A DNA stretch of 64,000 bases from Dyadobacter sp. CY356 (lineage in GTDB: Bacteria; Bacteroidota; Bacteroidia; Cytophagales; Spirosomataceae): NCBI RefSeq assembly GCF_021440195.1, contig NZ_JAJTSZ010000002.1, positions 868,001 to 932,000 on the forward strand, written 5' to 3'. Every line of letters begins with the position of its first letter. The first letter of the stretch is position 1. The notes beneath the pieces were generated by a model, which ran no database searches, was not told the DNA's origin, and was given only the letters and a program-made list of their open reading frames with translations. Both the position numbers and the translations under genes were made by a program. Below, one piece after another: positions 35,471-43,893 of the stretch.

Positions 35471-37371
35471 TGCGCCGCCTTTTTCTGACACTGCTTTTTT
35501 CAGGTTATTTTTTTTTAACAGATAGTCATGCACAGGATGCGCCTTTGTCGCGCCGTGGCAAGGAAACGTTTGACAAAGCCCAGAAAGCGTGGCAGGCGAG
35601 GCAACTGAACGAGGCAATGGTACTATTTGAAAAAGTGGAAGAAACGGATCCAAACAATTCCGAGATTCACCTGAGGCTTGCGCAGATATATGAACTCCAA
35701 AAAAAAACGGAACTAACCCGAAAACATTTTGTCCGGTTTGTGACACTCCGGCCTTCTGATCCTCAATCTTCTTCCGCTTACCAATGGCTTGGAAGTGATT
35801 TTTTCAAAGAAGAAAAATACGATTCAGCGGTGGTTTATTTTGAAAAAGCGCTGGCTCTTTCTCCGCCTAAATCGGGACTGGCACGTTTGGCAAAAAAAAG
35901 TGCGGCTTCTTCCCGTTTCGCTCAAATGGCTATGAGAAATCCGATGAAAGTGCATAAACAATCATTGGGCGATACGGTTAATTTTCTCAATTCTCAATTT
36001 TTCCCGGTAATGACAGCGGATGATGAAACACTCATTTTCACCGGATTGACCGAAAACCGGGATGAAAACATTTATGTAACCCACCGGATTCCCGGAGGTT
36101 GGGATGTTCCGGAAGAAATCTCGAAATCTATCAATACGACCAATAACGAAGGCACCTGCAGCATTTCAGCCGACGGAAGAACATTGGTTTTGACTGCCTG
36201 CAACCGCCCCGACAGTTATGGTGGCTGTGATCTATACATTTCTCACAAACAGGGAAATGACTGGAGTGCGCCGCAGAATGTTGGTGAAAATATAAATTCA
36301 AGAAACTGGGAATCGCAACCTTCTTTATCTGCGGATGGAAGGACGCTTTATTTTGCATCGGATCGTCGTGGCGGACAAGGCCGTTCGGATATCTGGTTTT
36401 CGGTTTTAAAAGAAAAAGGACAATGGTCGGATCCGAAAAATCTCGGGCCGGTAATTAACACGCCGGAAGACGAAAATGCTCCTTTTATTCACGCCAACGG
36501 ACGCACGCTTTTTTATGCCTCCAACGGCTTGACAGGTATGGGCGGTTTTGATATATTTTTGTCCCAAAAAGCCGATACCACCTGGACTTCACCCAAAAAC
36601 ATTGGATATCCAATTAATACCCAGGCAGATCAGGTTGGTTTATTTATTTCGTCAAATGGAAAAAAAGGATATTACACCGACGACACTTCCGAAAAAACCA
36701 AAGGCCGTTCCTTATTGTATACATTTGATCTGCCCGATTCATTACAAAACCTCGTAACCCCCACCCGCTTTGCAAAAGGTAAAGTTTTTGATAAAAAAAC
36801 GAATAAACCGCTTGCATCCAGCATTGAATTATACGATCTCAAAAGCCAGGAGAAAGTGGCGGAGTTTTCTTCTGATACCCAGACTGGTAATTTTCTCGCG
36901 GTTTTAAACAAAGGAAGTGAATATGCTTTTTATGTTTCCAAAAGCGGATATCTATTCAAAAGTCTTACTTTTTCTGTCACCGATTCTGTCTCTTCTGTCA
37001 ACCTTGACATTCCTCTGGAAGCCATACAAAAAGATCGTATTGAAGTTTTAAACAATATCTTTTTCAATACTGGTGAATTTACACTGGACGACAAATCAAA
37101 GGTGGAGTTGAACAGGATGGTTGACTTTTTGAAAAATAATAAACAAATTAATATAGAAATTTCCGGACATACGGATGACGTTGGAGGTGAACAGACCAAT
37201 CTGGAATTGTCTAAAAAAAGGGCGCAGTCAGTACTGGATTATCTGAAAAAATCAGGCGTTGAGCCGGAAAGACTTACGGCAAAAGGATTTGGCAAAACAA
37301 AACCTGTCGCCAAAAATGATTCCGAAGAAAACCGACGAAGGAACCGCCGGATCGAATGGCGCGTTTTGTAA
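35470..37371 (+). CDS. OmpA-family protein with TPR and PD40 repeats
   Basis: A 633-residue cell-envelope protein. A signal peptide (about 1-21) is followed by TPR-like repeats (about 30-135). Next come WD40-like PD40 blades (repeated SADGRTL/FASDRRGG-type segments at about 175-400) and a carboxypeptidase-like beta domain (about 430-510). The C-terminal OmpA domain (about 520-633) has NIFFNTGEFTLDDKS and ISGHTDDVGGEQTNLELSKKRAQSV, which binds peptidoglycan. This architecture is common in Bacteroidota, and some relatives belong to gliding/T9SS machinery (PorE-like). Assignment to T9SS is not certain. It overlaps queE by one base. Confidence 0.9.
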   Translation: MRRLFLTLLFSGYFFLTDSHAQDAPLSRRGKETFDKAQKAWQARQLNEAMVLFEKVEETDPNNSEIHLRLAQIYELQKKTELTRKHFVRFVTLRPSDPQSSSAYQWLGSDFFKEEKYDSAVVYFEKALALSPPKSGLARLAKKSAASSRFAQMAMRNPMKVHKQSLGDTVNFLNSQFFPVMTADDETLIFTGLTENRDENIYVTHRIPGGWDVPEEISKSINTTNNEGTCSISADGRTLVLTACNRPDSYGGCDLYISHKQGNDWSAPQNVGENINSRNWESQPSLSADGRTLYFASDRRGGQGRSDIWFSVLKEKGQWSDPKNLGPVINTPEDENAPFIHANGRTLFYASNGLTGMGGFDIFLSQKADTTWTSPKNIGYPINTQADQVGLFISSNGKKGYYTDDTSEKTKGRSLLYTFDLPDSLQNLVTPTRFAKGKVFDKKTNKPLASSIELYDLKSQEKVAEFSSDTQTGNFLAVLNKGSEYAFYVSKSGYLFKSLTFSVTDSVSSVNLDIPLEAIQKDRIEVLNNIFFNTGEFTLDDKSKVELNRMVDFLKNNKQINIEISGHTDDVGGEQTNLELSKKRAQSVLDYLKKSGVEPERLTAKGFGKTKPVAKNDSEENRRRNRRIEWRVL

Positions 37372-37551
37372 GGAAATTTGCATAAAGGAGTGAAATTTCG
37401 CACTTTTGTACAATAGGAAATGTTATTCATCCGTGAGCAGATCTTCCAAAATCGCTCCATCATTACACTGAAAAAAGAACAGTAAAATGGCTGTTCTGCA
37501 CTGTAAATATTTGAATTAAAGATTTTTGATTACTATAAGTAAGAAATTAAC

Positions 37552-38520
37552 ATGACATCTGAAAAAGTAGATTGCCTTATTATTGGTTCCGGTCCTGCCG
37601 GCTACACCGCTGCTATATATGCTTCAAGAGCTGGTTTAAATCCAGTTCTTTATCAGGGAGCCCAGCCTGGTGGTCAATTGACGATAACTACCGAAGTTGA
37701 CAATTATCCGGGATATCCTGACGGGATCACAGGTCCTGAAATGATGATTAATTTTGAAAAACAAGCAAGACGTTTTGGTGCTGATATCCGTTATGGTATG
37801 GCAACAGAAGTTGATTTTACAACGTATCCCCGCAAAGTAATTATCGACGGCAAAAAAGAAATTCTTGCTGATTCTGTGATCATTTCAACGGGCGCAACTG
37901 CCAAATGGCTGGGTATTGAAGGTGAAGAAAGACTGAACGGCCGCGGCGTATCTGCCTGTGCGGTCTGTGATGGTTTCTTTTTCCGTGGCCAGGATGTGGT
38001 TGTTGTGGGCGCTGGCGATACGGCTGCTGAAGAAGCAAGTTATCTTGCCAAATTAGTTCGCAAAGTATATCTGGTGGTGCGTCGTGACGAAATGCGTGCT
38101 TCCAAAATCATGCAGAAACGTTTGGAAACGCTTCCAAATATTGAAATTCTTTGGAACACAGAAACCGTTTCTTTGAATGGAGAAGAAGGCTTGGAAAGTG
38201 TTTTGGTAAAAAATAACAAAACAGGAGAAGAAACACTTCTGGATGTAACCGGATTTTTCGTAGCCATTGGTCACAAACCAAACACTGAAATTTTCAAAGG
38301 TTACATTGATATGGACGAAACCGGATATATCAAAACCATAAAGGGAAGTGCGCATACCAACGTACAGGGTGTTTTTGCCTGTGGTGACGCGCAGGACAAT
38401 GTTTACCGTCAGGCGATTACGGCTGCCGGAACTGGTTGTATGGCCGCGCTGGATGCTGAACGTTTCCTGATGGAACGTGAAGTGGAAGTGATCGCGGACG
38501 ATATACTTGAAACAAACTAA
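37552..38520 (+). CDS. trxB: Thioredoxin-disulfide reductase
   Basis: A 322-residue FAD/NADPH flavoenzyme reducing thioredoxin. The FAD motif is GSGPAGYTAAIYASRAG at about 12-28, GGQLTITTEVDNYPGYP follows, the redox pair Cys136/Cys139 is in CAVCDG, and the NADPH motif is GAGDTAAEEASYL. The C-terminal FAD segment is FACGDAQDNVYRQAITAAGTG. It is complete and ends just before a strong terminator. It heads a set of redox-related genes with bshB1 and msrB. Confidence 0.96.
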   Translation: MTSEKVDCLIIGSGPAGYTAAIYASRAGLNPVLYQGAQPGGQLTITTEVDNYPGYPDGITGPEMMINFEKQARRFGADIRYGMATEVDFTTYPRKVIIDGKKEILADSVIISTGATAKWLGIEGEERLNGRGVSACAVCDGFFFRGQDVVVVGAGDTAAEEASYLAKLVRKVYLVVRRDEMRASKIMQKRLETLPNIEILWNTETVSLNGEEGLESVLVKNNKTGEETLLDVTGFFVAIGHKPNTEIFKGYIDMDETGYIKTIKGSAHTNVQGVFACGDAQDNVYRQAITAAGTGCMAALDAERFLMEREVEVIADDILETN

Positions 38521-38550
38521 GAATAATCCGGAATAGATTTGACATTTAAG

Positions 38551-38589
38551 TCGGGCTGGCCATTGTGGAAATCACAGTGGCCAGCCCGA
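38551..38589 (+). terminator. Strong hairpin after trxB
   Basis: A 17-bp GC-rich inverted repeat (38551-38567 / 38573-38589, one T-G wobble) with a 5-nt loop. There is no long T tract after it, but stem strength and position support termination between trxB and the peptidase gene. Confidence 0.75.
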
Positions 38590-38605
38590 TACAGTAATTA
38601 TATTT

Positions 38606-39682
38606 ATGAGAGAAAAGCTTATTGTTGGTTTGCTAATGGTCGTGTGTCTGATCCCCTGGAACACGCAAGCACAAGAGCGAGGAAAGTTCAAAAAAAATCC
38701 AAAGATCAATCAGGCCGGCAGCAATGCCAATGAAGGCCCAACCAGAGTAGGAACGCCTCAGCCAGAGGATGAATTTCAAGTCGAAACTTCTACATTAAAA
38801 TTCCAGAGCCAGTTTGAACCCGTAAAACCACTAAATCCGGTTGTAAGTGAAGATACTTCAACAATTGACGAAGGAGAAACGGATGTTGTAGAAGTGGTGG
38901 ATTCTCTACTGGTCGGTGACGAATGGGTGAAATCTGCTGAATATTATGTAATCTGGGATTCCCGTACGATTAATCCTTACGGGTTAAGTCCGCTGGATTT
39001 TGACGAACCTGTCGATCTGACCTTATACAATCCTGCCCTTAACCGTATGTGGAGCACTCCGATGACGGACACAAAAACAACTTCAAACTTCTCCTTTCGC
39101 TGGGGCCGCTGGCACAACGGAACGGATCTGGACCTTGAAACAGGCGACACCGTCAGATCAACCTATGATGGTATGGTCAGGATTGTGGCCTTTGACGGAA
39201 GTGGTTATGGTAAATTTATTTTAGTGCGTCATTATAATGGACTTGAAACATTGTATGGTCACCTTTCTAAACAATTGGTTGAATCCGGACAAATGGTGAA
39301 AGCTGGTGAGGTGATAGGTCTTGGTGGAAATACGGGACGTAGCTCAGGTTCTCATTTGCATTATGAAAACCGGTATGAAGGAAATCCTTTTGACGCCCGG
39401 AATATTTTTGACTGGGATAATAAACAAATCCGCTCCGACCACTTTCTCCTGACCAGCAGTGTCTGGAATCACCTAAGAGGTGGACGCGCAACAAAAAGTG
39501 AATTTGAATCAGGCGATGCTCCCGTAGCTTATACCCGTTCAATTTTACATAAGGTACGTTCCGGAGATACACTCTCTTCAATAGCCGGAAAATATGGTGT
39601 TTCCATTTCAACCATTGCCAAAAAGAACAGAATATCAACCCGTTCAACCTTACGTTTAGGTCAAAAAATAAGAATTAAATAG
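38606..39682 (+). CDS. M23 peptidase with C-terminal LysM domain
   Basis: A 358-residue exported cell-wall hydrolase. The signal peptide covers about 1-24 (ending TQAQE). A low-complexity linker follows, then the M23/LytM domain with HNGTDLDLETGD (zinc His and Asp) and SGSHLHYENR (HxH). The C-terminal LysM (about 312-357; HKVRSGDTLSSIAGKYGVS) anchors it to peptidoglycan. All zinc ligands appear present, so it is likely a true endopeptidase acting in wall remodelling. It lies between two strong terminators and is transcribed alone. Confidence 0.92.
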   Translation: MREKLIVGLLMVVCLIPWNTQAQERGKFKKNPKINQAGSNANEGPTRVGTPQPEDEFQVETSTLKFQSQFEPVKPLNPVVSEDTSTIDEGETDVVEVVDSLLVGDEWVKSAEYYVIWDSRTINPYGLSPLDFDEPVDLTLYNPALNRMWSTPMTDTKTTSNFSFRWGRWHNGTDLDLETGDTVRSTYDGMVRIVAFDGSGYGKFILVRHYNGLETLYGHLSKQLVESGQMVKAGEVIGLGGNTGRSSGSHLHYENRYEGNPFDARNIFDWDNKQIRSDHFLLTSSVWNHLRGGRATKSEFESGDAPVAYTRSILHKVRSGDTLSSIAGKYGVSISTIAKKNRISTRSTLRLGQKIRIK

Positions 39683-39687
39683 ATCAG

Positions 39688-39724
39688 AAAATGGAGCTGA
39701 ATTTGATTCAGCTCCATTTTTTTT
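39688..39724 (+). terminator. Intrinsic terminator after the M23 gene
   Basis: A perfect 15-bp stem (39688-39702 / 39706-39720) with a 3-nt loop followed by a run of T. Confidence 0.93.
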
Positions 39725-39750
39725 AAAAGCATATATAAAAAAATCTTTCA

Positions 39751-40482
39751 ATGAAACTTGATATTCTGGCCATTACGGCCCATCCTGATGATGTCGAACT
39801 TGGCTGCGCAGGCACTTTGCTTGCGCAAATGGCGTTAGGAAAAAAGGTAGGCATTGTTGACCTGACACGCGGAGAACTGGGTACCAGAGGCACACCGGAA
39901 GGACGTATACAGGAAGCAGCCGATGCAGCCAATGTTTTGGGTATTTCCGTTCGCGACAATGTTGGTATTGCTGATGGTTTTTTTGCCAATGACGAGGCGC
40001 ATCAGAAAGCGATTATTCCCTATATCCGAAAATACCAGCCCGATATCGTTATCACAAATGCTTTTGATGACCGTCATCCGGACCATGCACGTGGTGGCAA
40101 ACTGGTATCCGACAGCTGTTTTTATTCAGGATTGAGAATGATTGAAACTTTTGATAGCGAAGGAAACAAACAGGAAGCCTGGCGACCACGTCTGGTATTC
40201 CACATTATCCAGGACCGGTATATAAAACCTGATTTTGTTGTAAACATAACTGATTTTCATGAACAGAAAGTGGAGGCAATCCGCGCTTTTAAAAGCCAGT
40301 TTTTCAATCCTGATTATGATGAAAACAGCAACGAGCCACAGAGCTATATTTCGTCTCCCGAATTTTTAAATTTCATCATAGCCCGTGCACAGGAAATGGG
40401 ACACGCAATTGGTGTGAAATATGGGGAAGGATTTACGACAACGAGGATGCTTGGGGTTCAGGATTTATCGTCATTTATTTAG
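39751..40482 (+). CDS. bshB1: Bacillithiol biosynthesis deacetylase BshB1
   Basis: A 243-residue zinc deacetylase of the LmbE/PIG-L fold that removes acetyl from GlcNAc-malate in bacillithiol synthesis. Zinc-site motifs are ITAHPDDVELGC at the start and DDRHPDHARG. TRGELGTRGTPEGR is the BshB1-type loop that separates it from other LmbE proteins. Its presence implies that this organism makes bacillithiol as its low-molecular-weight thiol, in line with other Bacteroidota. The short intergenic region after the M23 terminator probably carries its promoter. Confidence 0.92.
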   Translation: MKLDILAITAHPDDVELGCAGTLLAQMALGKKVGIVDLTRGELGTRGTPEGRIQEAADAANVLGISVRDNVGIADGFFANDEAHQKAIIPYIRKYQPDIVITNAFDDRHPDHARGGKLVSDSCFYSGLRMIETFDSEGNKQEAWRPRLVFHIIQDRYIKPDFVVNITDFHEQKVEAIRAFKSQFFNPDYDENSNEPQSYISSPEFLNFIIARAQEMGHAIGVKYGEGFTTTRMLGVQDLSSFI

Positions 40483-40625
40483 TTTTTGATATCTCCTTTT
40501 TTGACACCAATTCCTACGAACAGAACTATTTTTGACAAAACGGAACAATGAAAAAATCCTGAATGTTAAATCTTTAAGCATACTGATTTCGTATATTCCA
40601 TATCAGCATTTCAAATCAAGTACAT

Positions 40626-41183
40626 ATGAAAATTAAGTTATTGATGCTCATTTTAGGCGTAACAGGATTTTGCTTTCAAAGTTCATATGCGCAGACAATG
40701 CAGCAAAAGAGTCCGGTTTATTCTCACACCGATACCAGCAAAGTAACAACCTCTGAAACCGAGTGGAAAAAGATTCTGCCGTCAGAAGTTTTTGAAGTTG
40801 CCAGATTAAAGGGAACGGAGCGCCCTGGTACGAGTAAGTTTGAAACTTCGAAAGAGATAGGAACATATTACTGTGCCGTTTGTGGAAATCCGCTATTCAA
40901 AAGTGATACCAAATTTGACAGCGGATGTGGCTGGCCAAGTTTCTATGAACCGATCAGTAAAACGTCCATCGTTTACCATACCGACAAAACATTGGGAATG
41001 GTAAGAACGGAAGTGACCTGCGGAAGGTGCAAATCACATCTGGGTCATGTTTTTGATGATGGTCCTCCGCCAACAGGTCTGCGCTACTGCATAAACGGCG
41101 TAGTTCTGGATTTCGAAAAAGCAAAAACTGCTGAAAAGAGCTATTCCAAAAAAAATAAAAAAGAAGATAAGGCCGGTAAGTAA
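40626..41183 (+). CDS. msrB: Exported methionine (R)-sulfoxide reductase MsrB
   Basis: A 185-residue repair enzyme reducing methionine-R-sulfoxide in proteins. A signal peptide (about 1-22, ending SYAQT) sends it to the periplasm. The zinc site is formed by CAVCGNPLF and [12 protein letters not shown], and the catalytic Cys lies in RYCINGVVL. The lysine-rich tail is unusual but not part of the fold. It follows bshB1 on the same strand, after a 143-bp gap, and is closed by a terminator at 41211. Confidence 0.94.
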   Translation: MKIKLLMLILGVTGFCFQSSYAQTMQQKSPVYSHTDTSKVTTSETEWKKILPSEVFEVARLKGTERPGTSKFETSKEIGTYYCAVCGNPLFKSDTKFDSGCGWPSFYEPISKTSIVYHTDKTLGMVRTEVTCGRCKSHLGHVFDDGPPPTGLRYCINGVVLDFEKAKTAEKSYSKKNKKEDKAGK

Positions 41184-41210
41184 GGTCATAATAACCAGTC
41201 CGATTTTTCT

Positions 41211-41252
41211 AAACTTCTGAGAAGTCTGTTCAACAGATTTTCTCAGAAGTTT
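41211..41252 (+). terminator. Intrinsic terminator after msrB
   Basis: A 13-bp perfect stem (41211-41223 / 41240-41252) with an inner 6-bp hairpin, followed by a T run. Confidence 0.9.
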
Positions 41253-41362
41253 TTTTATGTATAAAACAATCACTATTGCTGATTTACAGAAGATTGCTGA
41301 TCCGGTACTATCTAAAACGCATATATTGACAAAAAAAAGGTTCCAAATATTTAAATAACAAT

Positions 41363-41418
41363 TTGTTCTAATTCTAAATAATGTATATGTTTGTCTCGCT
41401 CATTTGGTATTAGTCTAA
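41363..41418 (+). promoter_or_regulatory. Promoter and candidate operator of the iron-uptake operon
   Basis: TTG at 41363-41365 and TATGTTTG at 41386-41393 are 20 nt apart and match the Bacteroidota -33/-7 consensus (TTG, TAnnTTTG). Just downstream, at 41410-41418, lies the 9-nt palindrome TTAGTCTAA, positioned where a bound repressor would block initiation. A related half-site, TTCTAAATAAT, lies within the promoter at about 41372. The palindrome resembles sites of DtxR/MntR-like metal regulators, but the factor is not identified. The promoter is well supported; the operator is inference. Confidence 0.5.
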
Positions 41419-41467
41419 ATAATTTCATTCAAATGAAGCGTGTATCCTAACAAAAACATACTTACGA

Positions 41468-42661
41468 ATGTTGAAAAACAGATTTACCTTTAAATCGTTA
41501 TTGTTCGCGGCAATGGTTGCCGTTAGCCTTTCATCTTGTAGTGATGACGATGATGACAACCCTACTCCACCTGTTGTTTCGGATCTTCGCACCAAAATTG
41601 ACTACGCCAAAGTAACCCCAACCACGCCTTACAAAGCACTTTTTATAGATGCAAAAGGCGATACCACCGTTGATTTAACATCAGGAAATAACCGTTACAG
41701 AATGTTCCAGGGACTTAATTATTACCTTGGATCTGCCGTTAGAGATTCTGCTACCCTGGATGCAACTGTCATGAAAAACATGTTCGCAAACGCATCCAAT
41801 CCTTTTGTTGACGTACCTTCCTTAAAAATTGTTGGTGCAACATTGAATGCTTCCGGAGTCCAGCTTAAAGATAAAACTGCTTCTTCGAAAACAGCTGCGG
41901 AGATGGCTGCTGCCAATACTTATCTCGAAACCAGCTTCGCCTCAATGGCCGATGCCAGTAAGTCTGTCAAAAAGGCTGCGTCCAAAGGCGTAGCCGGAAA
42001 ATCAGGAACCTATCTTCTTGATGCCAAAGGAATTGAACATGCTCAAATTATTCAAAAAGGATTAATCGGTGCTCTTCAGCTGGACTATATTTCTAACGTT
42101 CTGCTTGTTAAAGGACTGGAAGCTGATAATAAAACTTTGGTTTCAGGCCAGAAATATACTGCGCTTGAACATAACTGGGACGAAGCATATGGTATGCTAA
42201 CCACAAATCCTGTTTATCTTTTAGGTTCCACAGATGCTGTAAGAGGCACTTCCGAATCATTTCTGGGATCATATATCTGGGAATACAATAAGGAAAATTA
42301 CGCTAAAATCCATCCGGCATTCGTGAAAGGTCGTGCCGCGATTGTAAATAACGACGCTGCCGAATTGAAAACTCAGGCAACTTTTATCCGTACAGAAATG
42401 GAAAGAGCGATTGCAAAAGCCGCAGTAGGTTATTTGGGTAAATGGAAAACTTCAACTACCGACGCGGCGCGTGCACATGCCATGGGCGAAGGTCTTGGAT
42501 TTATTTACTCTCTGCGTTATGCATCAATTAACGGAGCAGATGCCGCTTTTTCTGACGCTATCCTGCTTGGACTTGTTGGTTCAGCAAATGGCTTCTGGGA
42601 CTTAACTCCTGATAAAATTAATACAGCTGCTGACGCTATCACAGCGAAATTCAAGCTTTAA
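41468..42661 (+). CDS. DUF4856 lipoprotein of an iron-uptake operon
   Basis: A 397-residue lipoprotein. Signal MLKNRFTFKSLLFAAMVAVSLSSC is followed by a run of Asp, the kind of acidic stretch after the lipidated Cys that in Bacteroidota favours export to the cell surface. The body is helical, with ALEHNWDEAYGML and a C-terminal helical domain, typical of DUF4856, which is often encoded with imelysins. It is the first gene after the promoter at 41363-41393. A role in binding iron or an iron carrier is inferred from context only. Confidence 0.85.
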   Translation: MLKNRFTFKSLLFAAMVAVSLSSCSDDDDDNPTPPVVSDLRTKIDYAKVTPTTPYKALFIDAKGDTTVDLTSGNNRYRMFQGLNYYLGSAVRDSATLDATVMKNMFANASNPFVDVPSLKIVGATLNASGVQLKDKTASSKTAAEMAAANTYLETSFASMADASKSVKKAASKGVAGKSGTYLLDAKGIEHAQIIQKGLIGALQLDYISNVLLVKGLEADNKTLVSGQKYTALEHNWDEAYGMLTTNPVYLLGSTDAVRGTSESFLGSYIWEYNKENYAKIHPAFVKGRAAIVNNDAAELKTQATFIRTEMERAIAKAAVGYLGKWKTSTTDAARAHAMGEGLGFIYSLRYASINGADAAFSDAILLGLVGSANGFWDLTPDKINTAADAITAKFKL

Positions 42662-42692
42662 GATCTGATAAATCTAAATATCTATATTCCTC

Positions 42693-42723
42693 AGTGGACT
42701 GGCTGCTAGCGCACCAGTCCACT
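42693..42723 (+). terminator. Intra-operon hairpin after the DUF4856 gene
   Basis: A perfect 10-bp stem (42693-42702 / 42714-42723) with an 11-nt loop and only a weak T-rich tail. It may cause partial termination or stabilise the upstream mRNA, making the surface lipoprotein more abundant than downstream products. Confidence 0.55.
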
Positions 42724-42738
42724 ATTATTGTTTAAAAG

Positions 42739-43881
42739 ATGATACTAGCTAACTTCAAAAAAGGTGCAATAATCTTGTTTCTGTCCAGTGCAATCTGGGC
42801 TTGTTCGGGAAGCAGTGATGCGCCGACGGAAACGATTGACGTCCAGGATAAGAACAGAAAAGATATGCTGACCAACCTGGCAGATAATATTATAATCACA
42901 TCCTACGCCAGTTTCCAGACAAAATTTGACCTGATGCTTGCTAAAAGAAGCGCATTTGTCGCTAAGCCTGAGCAGATTGAATTATTGGCATTACGCCAGG
43001 CCTGGGCGGATGCCTACGTAGAATGGCAGAAAGTGGAGCTTTTTGAATTTGGACCGGGCGAAAAGTATGCTATCAGAAGTTATTTCAATATATATCCAGC
43101 CAATGTTGCCGGTATCAACAGCGATATTTCTGAGCTGTCACCAAACTTTGAGGTCCCGGCTTCTTATGACAGACAGGGTTTTCCAGCTTTAGATTATATG
43201 ATCAATGGCGTGGGTGCGGATGATCCAGCCATTTTAGCATATTATGGCGCACCAACGGACGGCGCAAAACGTCTTGCACATTTGACCAGGCTAACGAACA
43301 GGATGGGCGGATTGATCAGCAAAGTAAGAAACGATTGGGGAAGTACTGCGCGTGAAACTTTTATCAGCAAAACAGGACTGGATATCAGCTCTTCCGCTTC
43401 TCAAATGGTCAACGCATATGTACTTCACTATGAGCGATATATCAGGTCAGGAAAATTTGGCATTCCGTCAGGAGCTATGCTGAACGGCGTTCCGGCACCA
43501 GAAAAAGTGGAAAGTTTTTACAAAAAAGATCTGTCATTGACCCTGGCAAAAACAGCCCAGCAGGCTTTTGTTGATTTTTTTAACGGAAAGAATTTTACAA
43601 CCGGTGTCGAAGGCCCTTCTTTAAAATCCTATCTGAATGCATTGGGAGCAAAAGACAGCGCAACCGGGAAAACATTATCTGAAATCCTTAACACGCAGTT
43701 TGAAGTGATCAAAACAAAACTGACTACGTTGAAACCTAGTCTTTACGATGAGGTAAAAACCAATAATCAGGCAATGAAAGACACGTACACGGAAATGCAA
43801 AAAGCCGTGCGTATCCTGAAAGTCGACATGACTTCTGCGATGAGTATTACAATTACCTATACAGATAACGACGGAGATTAA
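42739..43881 (+). CDS. Imelysin family lipoprotein (iron-regulated)
   Basis: A 380-residue peptidase-M75/imelysin-type protein. The lipoprotein signal ends IWACSGSSD with Cys22. Imelysin features are LRQAWADAYVEWQKVELFEFGP near 82-103, YDRQGFPALDYMINGVG and a helical C-terminal repeat. Members such as EfeO and IrpA are implicated in iron uptake and are not proven peptidases. The classical GxHxxE motif is not seen, so metal binding may differ. It is followed 12 bp later by the HTTM gene. Confidence 0.9.
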   Translation: MILANFKKGAIILFLSSAIWACSGSSDAPTETIDVQDKNRKDMLTNLADNIIITSYASFQTKFDLMLAKRSAFVAKPEQIELLALRQAWADAYVEWQKVELFEFGPGEKYAIRSYFNIYPANVAGINSDISELSPNFEVPASYDRQGFPALDYMINGVGADDPAILAYYGAPTDGAKRLAHLTRLTNRMGGLISKVRNDWGSTARETFISKTGLDISSSASQMVNAYVLHYERYIRSGKFGIPSGAMLNGVPAPEKVESFYKKDLSLTLAKTAQQAFVDFFNGKNFTTGVEGPSLKSYLNALGAKDSATGKTLSEILNTQFEVIKTKLTTLKPSLYDEVKTNNQAMKDTYTEMQKAVRILKVDMTSAMSITITYTDNDGD

Positions 43882-43893
43882 TACAATTATTCT

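Noticed and set aside
37476-37497. 7-bp inverted repeat before trxB as a terminator
   Set aside because: Short stem and no T tract; it could occur by chance.
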